Positions 7,001 to 12,267 of a DNA stretch of 12,267 nt are shown here, in pieces (the first letter of the stretch is position 1; each line of letters opens with the position of its first letter). Source of the stretch: Treponema sp. (lineage in GTDB: Bacteria; Spirochaetota; Spirochaetia; Treponematales; Breznakiellaceae); assembly GCA_009780595.1 (NCBI GenBank), contig WQZT01000024.1, positions 1 through 12,267 of the forward strand. The letters run 5' to 3'. The position numbers and the translations under genes are program-made. The notes beneath the pieces were generated by a model. That model was not told the origin of the DNA. It saw only the letters and a list, made by a program, of their open reading frames with translations, and ran no database searches.

Positions 7001-8588
7001 CGCCCTTTCATCCCCATCTCCCGTGCGAGGCTCGATTGCCGGTTCAATGAGCGCTGCCACGATAGACGCGCATATGCCCGATTTGTACGTGGATTTGGAG
7101 TCGCTGTCGCAGTTTATGCCGCCCGATTTATCAGTTTACTTCCCCGCCGGTTTTGTTTCAGGTTCCGTTCGCATAGTGGGACCTTTGGCAGACCCCGGGT
7201 TTTACGGCAGCGTGATCGGCACTGGCGTGCATATTGTCGTTCCTGAGTTTATCCCCCAGCCCATTCGCCCCGTGCCGGTAACGTTTTTGCTCAACGGGAG
7301 CGAAATGAGCTTTGGCCCGATATTTACCGAAGTAGGGCGCGGCGGCGGGATGGCATCCGCCGAATTTGTCTTTGATCGCTGGGTGCCCGACACATTCAGC
7401 ATCGATATTCAAGTGCCGCAGGAAACACCCATCCCTTACGGGTTTGACATCGACGGGCTTTTTGCTGGCGGGCTGGTGTCGGGAAGGCTTGCGCTCGCCA
7501 TGGAAGAAAAGTTGCTTTCGGTTACTGGGGCGCTGACGGCTCACAACACCGAAATAAGCCTCGGTGCGGCAGGTTTCTTTGCGGAAGGGCCGTTGGGCAT
7601 TTTCGGGAACGAGCCGTTCGGTATCGGCACGGCTGCAACTATGCCGATGACCATTTCTCGTGACAGCGAAAGCGTCGTCGATAAGTTTATAAATCTCTCC
7701 ATTCGCTCAGGCCGCCGTGTGGAATTCTTCTGGCCGAGCGTTAATTTCCCCATGCTGCAAGCCACGGCAACGATGGGTTCGCTTATTCATATCACCAGCG
7801 AGACTGCGTCAGGGAGTTTTAACCTTACCGGAGATGTTGATTTGCGGAGCGGGGAGATTTTCTACCTTGAACGCAACTTTTATATCCGCGAAGGCACGTT
7901 GTTCTTTAACGAAAACGAGACGGAGTTCAATCCCCGCATTACAGCCCGCGCGGAAATACGCGAAGTCTCGGAGTCCGGGCCGGTAACCATCTCCATGATT
8001 ATCGAGAACGAACCGCTCATGTCATTTTCCCCCCGTTTTGTGTCGAATCCACCTCTGTCGCCAATAGAGGTTTTCTCTATTTTGGGGCAGGTTCCGCGGG
8101 AGGGCGAAGCTGCGCGCAACGTGGGAATGTCCGCTGCGCTTGACACACTGGCGCAATTTTCGGTGATGCGGCGGATTCAGCGCCAAGCCCGCGACCTTTT
8201 GGGGCTTGATATGCTTTCGATACGCACGCAAGTCATCAACAACGTTCTGTTTCCCGGCGTTGTCAACCAGTCTGGGGAAGATACAGGCCTTACCCCCGCT
8301 CGACCAAACACACTTGGTAACTATTTTGACAATACTACTGTTTTCATAGGTAGATACTTCGGTAACGTAATTTTTGCTCAGGCAATGCTTACCGTCAAAT
8401 ACGATGAATTTAGGACAAGCGCAGGAGGTGTGATGTTGGAGCCGGAGCTGGGTTTTGAAATGAGAGGACCTCTGTTTGACGTTCGCTTTAATATGATTCC
8501 GCTAAACCCGGAAAACTGGTTTATAGAAGATACTTCCATTTCGTTTCTTATGAGAATGGAACATTTAATGAAAATTGTACGCGGATAA
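4017..8588 (+). CDS. tamB: TamB-family inner-membrane-anchored translocation/assembly protein
   Basis: This is a protein of 1523 residues. A basic N-terminus leads to one membrane anchor (residues about 15-38, FFLKILVVAVFVAGTVAII), followed by a very long beta-rich, Ser and Gly-rich periplasmic region and the C-terminal TamB (DUF490) domain. In that domain LTGDVDLRSGEIFYLE (about 1270-1285), then REGTLFFNENETEFNPRIT and VSNPPLSPIEVFSILGQVP are the recognisable family blocks. TamB proteins form a hydrophobic groove that bridges the periplasm and are implicated in phospholipid transport and outer-membrane protein assembly. In spirochaetes TamB pairs with BamA, the next gene. It is longer than E. 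coli TamB (1259). I prefer GTG 4017, 8 bases after GAGG. GTG 3963 in the same frame adds 18 residues but has only a weak GGAT upstream. No second membrane segment was seen. Confidence 0.93.
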   Translation: MAERKDGREGEKSFLSFAGFFLKILVVAVFVAGTVAIIRPLHSALLERMERGRDVFFSRLEEYWGRRIQYSSMGPPVFGALDIRDVRILREDDSVLLSIARIRLSYSLISLVRGNIFDSFHSVRLDQPVLNLDVEKDADIVERFALSNNRNGQTASSPQSAVYPASAAESAPASPQARITIEGLRELLPEGFSLRVWNGTWDIAGSAGSVALQGFDFGVSMSSESFRFQGGWNASAAMNGELGLSAAMAARISGEYMHESGEGSVTLAIPSFGGEYVKVSPLSFTFLLSNGAIEGQKSHGSSQASGQLFYDFEMGKFSSTIEGNNFPLSELLSFSGPWADYAPLQGILISGSASFELERSGLPVYSILLSGFRPGETPDDEAALSLDLRGIGGDITVGALELQSSNGNVSFHGGMDMLAAAPYGELFLANFSRSQDIPGVSGTFTLGAHGREITLSGHNLSAAGDSLQALDAALSREDGGFTFYLSALAGKSSGGIGGSGGAMLIQGSVDNSPRQFRTTLLMDSFPIAGLFSFVEPIMPLPERFAPLRTAATGTSVTTESFFAAYGEHILYNVPSLTLVHSGGPNDIAASVSFAGTERRFDLSTGRVTWKGESADIVASADFANPDDVTFSFSATYQDLMYYIGGSVTERRHINAAGSYGFMLDINSAEDGSRRGYAQAENIPFASGNGHALLSFLFSLQHNSADSWEAAIERFEISGLATPASSSASLHVTGFANESALNIPVIVFNDGLGTLQGSLSADWDFAQSRYTFEADMRGNSLSELYIVNGAIDGGRLELDFSGYGMQLRRASAYDAVADAGFRLSWESINSFLAEAELSSLIMRDGNETLVAAASASVNQETFSLRNVSASYAGLQASVPNLTIDRASSQAYTRGVIQGSLYERPVDIVFRSEVSFSAAQTWAQLLRGFDRLEGSLAFDTAKYYTQEAQEPFSFEFASLRQQGGGFSVNVSGGPQNMLRFMYSPADNPALSTGTFFAALSSPSPVRGSIAGSMSAATIDAHMPDLYVDLESLSQFMPPDLSVYFPAGFVSGSVRIVGPLADPGFYGSVIGTGVHIVVPEFIPQPIRPVPVTFLLNGSEMSFGPIFTEVGRGGGMASAEFVFDRWVPDTFSIDIQVPQETPIPYGFDIDGLFAGGLVSGRLALAMEEKLLSVTGALTAHNTEISLGAAGFFAEGPLGIFGNEPFGIGTAATMPMTISRDSESVVDKFINLSIRSGRRVEFFWPSVNFPMLQATATMGSLIHITSETASGSFNLTGDVDLRSGEIFYLERNFYIREGTLFFNENETEFNPRITARAEIREVSESGPVTISMIIENEPLMSFSPRFVSNPPLSPIEVFSILGQVPREGEAARNVGMSAALDTLAQFSVMRRIQRQARDLLGLDMLSIRTQVINNVLFPGVVNQSGEDTGLTPARPNTLGNYFDNTTVFIGRYFGNVIFAQAMLTVKYDEFRTSAGGVMLEPELGFEMRGPLFDVRFNMIPLNPENWFIEDTSISFLMRMEHLMKIVRG

Positions 8589-8631
8589 GACTTTAAACTT
8601 TTCTTTTTTTTTGAGATGATAGAGAAAGCGA

Positions 8632-8651
8632 CCGCGAACTGTAGTTTGCGG
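8632..8651 (+). promoter_or_regulatory. Hairpin in the tamB-bamA spacer (bamA leader)
   Basis: CCGCGAACT (8632-8640) pairs with AGTTTGCGG (8643-8651) over nine positions, with one G-T wobble and a two-base loop, so eight pairs are realistic. It is followed by ATAAGAG, not a T-run, and the only T-run (8604-8612) lies upstream, so this is not an intrinsic terminator. It ends 34 bases before the bamA ATG and could shape or stabilise the bamA transcript. Function is inference. Confidence 0.4.
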
Positions 8652-8685
8652 ATAAGAGTAAGACAAGCGTATTCGAGGAGTATAG

Positions 8686-11199
8686 ATGCGTTTTGGTTTA
8701 GCATTTGTTTTGGCAACGGTACTGGCTTTTTCAGGGTTTGCCCAGCAACAGAACGAATGGTTTCAGGGAAAACCTATCAAAAACATTGTTTTCGAAGGAC
8801 TCGTACACATAAGCGCTTCGGAACTCGATGGAATTATCGAGCCCTTTATCGGCGCGCCCTTCAGCGACAGCGCCTACTGGGAGCTTCTGGGGCGCCTGTA
8901 CGCCCTTGAGTATTTTGATAACCTCAGCCCCACGGCGATTCCGGTGGATTCTGCTGCCAGCGGGGTTGTTATCCGCTTCACCGTTACCGAACGGCCAACA
9001 ATTGCGCGGATCACGTTTTCCGGCAACAGCAACATCAGGCGAACGGAGCTGCTGAACCTGATAACGCTCAGCACAAACGATGTTGCCACGCAGCTTCGCC
9101 TGAGAATGGACGAGACGGCGATTGTCAACCGCTACCTTGAACGGGGATTCCCCGATATTAAGGTTAGAGCCGAGACGGAAACTATCAGCCCTTCGCGGGT
9201 TGTATTGACGTTTCATATCGAAGAGGGCGAAAAGATAGCAATCGAGCGTATTCTCTTTGAGGGGAACACGGTTTTCACGTCCCGCGTTTTACAGCGGCAG
9301 CTTTCCCTGCGAACGCGCCGCCTTTTCGTTGACGGTGCGTTCAGCGAGGCTGCCCTTATTGCCGACCGCCAAGCCATCCAGCAGCATTATCACGACCGCG
9401 GGTTTATCGATGCGGCGGTAATCGACGATGTGCGGGAAATCCGCAAGGACGACCGTGGCAACAACCTCATGACGATTACCTTTAGAATCCACGAAGGCAG
9501 GATGTATACCTTTGGCGGAGTTACCTTTTCAGGCAACAGTATTTTTACCACCGAGCAGCTTTCGGCGCAGGTGCGTTCGCGTGTAGGCGCTCCGGTAAAC
9601 TCCCGGCAGTTGCAATCCGACCTTATGCGGGTGTCGGCGATGTACTTTGAAGGCGGTTATATTTTCAACCGCATAGAACCAATTCAAACGCAAAACTCGG
9701 AGACAGGAGTTCTTACCGTCAATGTAGATATTGTAGAGCGGGGGCGGGCGCACATCGAAAATATCATTATCCGGGGGAACACAAAAACCCGTGATTCGGT
9801 AATTCTGCGGGAATTGCCGCTGGTGCCGGGGGATGTTTTTTCTCAGGCAAAGATTATCGAAGGGATGCGGAATCTTTTTAACCTTCAGTTTTTCTCTGCC
9901 ATCAACCCGGAAACGCCTCCTGGCAGTGTTGATGCCCTCATGGATTTGGTGATTAACGTTGAAGAGCAGATGACCACCGATGTGCAGTTCGGTTTAACCT
10001 TCTCAGGTTCTTCCGACCCTAGTACGCTTCCGATATCGGCTATGGTGCGGTGGACAGATAGAAACTTTATGGGTACGGGTAACACGGTGGGTGCTGATGC
10101 TACCTACTCGTCTGATTCTCAGGTTCTTTCAATGCAGTATACCCAACGTTGGGCACTGGGTTTGCCTCTTTCGGCGAATTTTGATTTTACCATCCAGCGT
10201 AATCAACGCAGGGCGCCAATGGCGAATTTTGACTATCTTTTTAACGGGGATGAGTCATTTGCCTTTCCCGCTGGTTTTGATAGTTTTGATCAATACCTAG
10301 AGGCACGGAGAACTCCTCCCAGCGAATACCTGATGACGTATAGCCAGTGGCGCTTGTCGCTGGGCGTTGGAACGGGTTACCGCTGGACGACAGCGGCGGG
10401 GATTTTGGGAGTGGGTGTTGGTTTCCGGGTGGGAATGGTGTTGAACAGCTACGACCAGGAAATTTTTACGCCGTTTGATCCGCTGTTGCGGAATCGCAAC
10501 AATTTGTGGACTCCGGCTACTTCCGTGTGGACAAGCGTCTCTCTCGATCGGCGCGATGTATTTTTCGATCCCACCAGCGGCTATTACTTGTTACAGCGGT
10601 TGGGCTGGTTCGGGATTATGCCGATAGAACAGGAGCATTATATCCGCACCGATTCAAGGGCGCAGTGGTTCTACACCCTTTTGAATCTTCCTGTTACAGA
10701 GAACTGGAACTTCCGGGTAGTGTTTGGTATCAATTCGGCACTTTCCTTTATTTTCCCCCAGCCCCAGCACAGCCAGCCCTTCATCGAAGAAGCCAACCAG
10801 CTTTCTGTTGACGGGATGTTTGTCGGCCGCGGCTGGATATCTGAGTTCAGGCGGCGTGGTTTGGCGCTGTGGGATAACTGGGCGGAGTTACGCATCCCCT
10901 TAGCGCCGGGTATTCTTGCGCTGGATTTCTTCTTTGATGCGGCGGGTATTGCTCCTACTCCCTCAGATATGTTCAGTTCCAATTATTGGCACAATGACGG
11001 AAGTGCGCCGGATCATAACACGTTCTTTTTGCGGTTCAGCGTGGGCGGCGGTTTGCGCTTTACCATACCGCAGTTCCCGATTCGGCTCAGCTTTGCCCGC
11101 CGCGCCTTGATACAGGACGGAAGTTGGCAGTGGCAGCAGGGTGCTCTTTTCGGCAACACATTGGACTTTGTTGTTTCTTTTGCTATATCTGGTTTTTAA
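8686..11199 (+). CDS. bamA: Outer membrane protein assembly factor BamA (Omp85 family)
   Basis: This is an 837-residue protein. A signal peptide (residues 1-19, cleaved near FSGFAQ) is followed by five POTRA domains, at about 29-104, 105-184, 185-274, 275-354 and 355-428. Each ends in a strand of the FTVTERPTI or ITFRIHEGRMY type, and the next begins with an I..I.F.GN pattern (ITFSGNSNI, ILFEGNTVF, VTFSGNSIF, IIIRGNTKT). The rest (430-837) is the 16-strand barrel, with the Omp85 signature NFMGTGNTVG near its start, DRRDVFFDPTSGYYL, loop-6 motif VGRGW (713-717) and a C-terminal beta-signal ending FAISGF. BamA folds and inserts beta-barrel proteins into the outer membrane. In Treponema pallidum the orthologue (TP0326) is a surface-exposed antigen. 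The ATG has GAGGAG five bases upstream, 97 bases after tamB. A single operon with tamB and skp is likely. Confidence 0.97.
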   Translation: MRFGLAFVLATVLAFSGFAQQQNEWFQGKPIKNIVFEGLVHISASELDGIIEPFIGAPFSDSAYWELLGRLYALEYFDNLSPTAIPVDSAASGVVIRFTVTERPTIARITFSGNSNIRRTELLNLITLSTNDVATQLRLRMDETAIVNRYLERGFPDIKVRAETETISPSRVVLTFHIEEGEKIAIERILFEGNTVFTSRVLQRQLSLRTRRLFVDGAFSEAALIADRQAIQQHYHDRGFIDAAVIDDVREIRKDDRGNNLMTITFRIHEGRMYTFGGVTFSGNSIFTTEQLSAQVRSRVGAPVNSRQLQSDLMRVSAMYFEGGYIFNRIEPIQTQNSETGVLTVNVDIVERGRAHIENIIIRGNTKTRDSVILRELPLVPGDVFSQAKIIEGMRNLFNLQFFSAINPETPPGSVDALMDLVINVEEQMTTDVQFGLTFSGSSDPSTLPISAMVRWTDRNFMGTGNTVGADATYSSDSQVLSMQYTQRWALGLPLSANFDFTIQRNQRRAPMANFDYLFNGDESFAFPAGFDSFDQYLEARRTPPSEYLMTYSQWRLSLGVGTGYRWTTAAGILGVGVGFRVGMVLNSYDQEIFTPFDPLLRNRNNLWTPATSVWTSVSLDRRDVFFDPTSGYYLLQRLGWFGIMPIEQEHYIRTDSRAQWFYTLLNLPVTENWNFRVVFGINSALSFIFPQPQHSQPFIEEANQLSVDGMFVGRGWISEFRRRGLALWDNWAELRIPLAPGILALDFFFDAAGIAPTPSDMFSSNYWHNDGSAPDHNTFFLRFSVGGGLRFTIPQFPIRLSFARRALIQDGSWQWQQGALFGNTLDFVVSFAISGF

Positions 11200-11204
11200 G
11201 GTAG

Positions 11205-11230
11205 TTTTGTATGGTGGTATTTTGTATGGT
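11205..11230 (+). repeat. 11-bp direct repeat between bamA and skp
   Basis: TTTTGTATGGT occurs at 11205-11215 and again at 11220-11230, a spacing of 15 bases, right after the bamA stop and 37 bases before the skp start. It might be a small duplication or a binding site; nothing else supports a role. Confidence 0.55.
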
Positions 11231-11266
11231 ATGTGGAGAGAACATTGGGAGTTGTGGAGGATACCA

Positions 11267-11794
11267 GTGAAGAAATTGTGTTTCATGATTTTTATCTGCC
11301 TAGCTGCAAGTTTGTCGCTTGAAGCCCAGCAGATTACCCGTTTTGCAGTGGTTGATCTTCCGAAGGTGTACATGGCTTTTTTCCGGGAATCCAGGGCAGT
11401 GCGGGATTTTGAAGCGCGGAGCGCGCGCGTGCAGGCTGACATCGACCGGATGACTGGGGAAATCCAGACGCTGCGGGTGAATATGGTAAACGCCCAAGCC
11501 GCCGGGAACGAGGATCAGGCGTTGCGGATGGAGGCGGAAATTAACAGAAGGTCGGAAATTTTACGGGAATTTCACCGTACAAGAACTGCCGATCTGGAAA
11601 CGCAACGGGCGCGCCTGACCCAATCGGACACCTTTCTTAGTCAGGTCTATGATGAGATTCGGTTTATTGCCGAAAGCGAGGGGTTCAGTATGGTTTTGAA
11701 CCTGAACAATAACAACAGCATAGTTTGGTTTAGCCCAACTGTAGATATTACCGACAAGCTTATCAGCAATCTTTTGGCAAATACGAACCGTTAG
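11267..11794 (+). CDS. skp: Periplasmic chaperone Skp/OmpH family
   Basis: This is a 175-residue protein. The signal peptide (VKKLCFMIFICLAASLSLEA) is probably cleaved before QQITRFAVVD. The mature start RFAVVDLPKVYMAFFRESRA matches the Skp pattern (a VD strand, then the S.A/..AVRDFE helix). A charged coiled coil of about residues 45-125 forms the tentacles, and C-terminal strands close the body (YDEIRFIAESEGFSMVLNL, SIVWFSPTVDITDKLISNLL). Skp trimers hold unfolded outer membrane proteins in the periplasm and deliver them to BamA, encoded just upstream. I chose GTG at 11267 because GGAGG lies six bases before it and the signal peptide begins there. An in-frame ATG at 11141 lies inside bamA and would put non-signal sequence first. 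In Treponema pallidum the bamA, skp, mutS order is the same. Confidence 0.92.
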   Translation: MKKLCFMIFICLAASLSLEAQQITRFAVVDLPKVYMAFFRESRAVRDFEARSARVQADIDRMTGEIQTLRVNMVNAQAAGNEDQALRMEAEINRRSEILREFHRTRTADLETQRARLTQSDTFLSQVYDEIRFIAESEGFSMVLNLNNNNSIVWFSPTVDITDKLISNLLANTNR

Positions 11795-11814
11795 AGGTGG
11801 AGAGGTAACGGAAA

Positions 11815-12267
11815 ATTACGGGTGCTGCTGAAACCCCCATGATGGGACAGTACCGGCGGATAAAGCGGGACCATCAGGGAGAAGTTCTTTTTTTCAGGCT
11901 CGGCGACTTTTACGAGATGTTTTCCGATGATGCCGTGGAAGTGTCCGCCCTGCTCAATCTTACTCTTACCAGCCGCGCGGGAACTCCCATGTGCGGCATT
12001 CCTTACCATGCGTCGCGTTCCTACATCGCGCGGCTTTTGCGGCTGGGGAAAAAAATCGCCGTGTGCGAGCAGTCCTCCGAAGGCGGCAAGGGGCTTATGG
12101 AACGCCGCGTCGTGGAGATTATCACGCCCGGAACCGCCATTGACGAAGATTTTCTTGATAAGGGCACTTCCAACTACCTTGCCTGTCTTGCACTTGCCAC
12201 TGATTCTGGCGGTGCTGCTACTGATGTAGCGCCTACTGACGTAGCGCCTGCTTTTTCGTTTTCCTAC
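11815..12267 (+). CDS. mutS: DNA mismatch repair protein MutS, N-terminal part (runs off the window), probable ATT start
   Basis: 151 codons of the N-terminal mismatch-binding domain are visible. ETPMMGQYRRIKRDHQGEVL matches the family start (E. coli HTPMMQQYLRLK). GDFYEMF at residues 30-36 contains the Phe-Tyr-Glu that wedges into a mismatch (F32, Y33, E34). LTLTSRAGTPMCGIPYH and VCEQSSEG, then VVEIITPGTAID, are further family signatures. MutS recognises mismatches and recruits MutL. The start is odd: the ATG ATG at 11839-11844 encode the MM of the conserved TPMM and have no ribosome site. GGAGAGG at 11799-11805 lies 9 bases before ATT at 11815, and an in-frame TAA (11806-11808) blocks anything longer. 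A start at 11839 is the fallback. A TDVAPTDVAP duplication sits at residues 136-145. It begins 20 bases after the skp stop. Confidence 0.9.
   Translation, partial: MTGAAETPMMGQYRRIKRDHQGEVLFFRLGDFYEMFSDDAVEVSALLNLTLTSRAGTPMCGIPYHASRSYIARLLRLGKKIAVCEQSSEGGKGLMERRVVEIITPGTAIDEDFLDKGTSNYLACLALATDSGGAATDVAPTDVAPAFSFSY
12220..12249 (+). repeat. 15-bp tandem repeat within mutS
   Basis: ACTGATGTAGCGCCT (12220-12234) is followed directly by ACTGACGTAGCGCCT (12235-12249), one mismatch. It encodes TDVAP twice, in frame, in a segment between the first MutS domain and the next strand that is longer than in E. coli MutS. It is probably a surface loop. Confidence 0.8.

Noticed and set aside
8604..8612. 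Nine-T run after tamB as an intrinsic terminator
   Set aside because: No GC-rich stem precedes it; the only stem in the spacer lies downstream of it.
11141..11266. N-terminal extension of skp from ATG 11141
   Set aside because: It lies within the bamA coding end, and the signal peptide and the GGAGG site both point to GTG 11267.
10963..11442. 159-residue minus-strand open frame across the bamA-skp junction
   Set aside because: It is antisense to two recognised genes, with low-complexity content and no ribosome site or family signature.

Overview
The window looks like chromosomal DNA from a spirochaete, most probably a Treponema or close relative. The + strand order tamB, bamA, skp, mutS matches the order I know from Treponema pallidum (TP0325-TP0328). 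The BamA, TamB and Skp proteins read as treponemal in style. The DNA is moderately GC-rich, and several genes use non-ATG starts (TTG for infC, GTG for three genes, apparently ATT for mutS). Species cannot be fixed from the sequence alone.

Left part (1-2440), all on the minus strand and read from right to left: a good sigma70-type promoter, a leader with a strong GC hairpin, then infC (IF3), rpmI (L35), rplT (L20), a ZapB-like coiled-coil gene and a zapA gene. The genes are packed tightly, with a TAATG overlap between rplT and the zapB-like gene. The zapA reading frame does not stop after the ZapA domain. It runs through a low-complexity linker straight into the N-terminal half of a type I mannose-6-phosphate isomerase (ManA) and leaves the window still open. 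I read this as a ZapA-ManA fusion, and it is the most unusual item here.

Middle (2441-3898): a degenerate stretch of about 200 bases is bounded by a perfect 24-bp direct repeat. One copy of the repeat lies inside the 3' end of the neighbouring gene. The stretch holds what looks like a truncated + strand remnant of a PemK/MazF-type toxin. Beyond it lies a minus-strand pair: tmk (thymidylate kinase with an altered Walker A motif), then a GTGA-overlapping gene for an exported protein of unknown function.

Right part (3963-12267), all on the plus strand and divergent from tmk: tamB, bamA and skp form an outer-membrane protein biogenesis cluster. TamB spans the periplasm and is thought to move phospholipid and aid assembly, BamA inserts beta-barrels, and Skp chaperones unfolded barrels. 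The N-terminal part of mutS (mismatch repair) follows. No TamA gene is visible, which fits the spirochaete arrangement in which TamB is paired with BamA. No tRNA, rRNA, CRISPR array or intact mobile element was seen.
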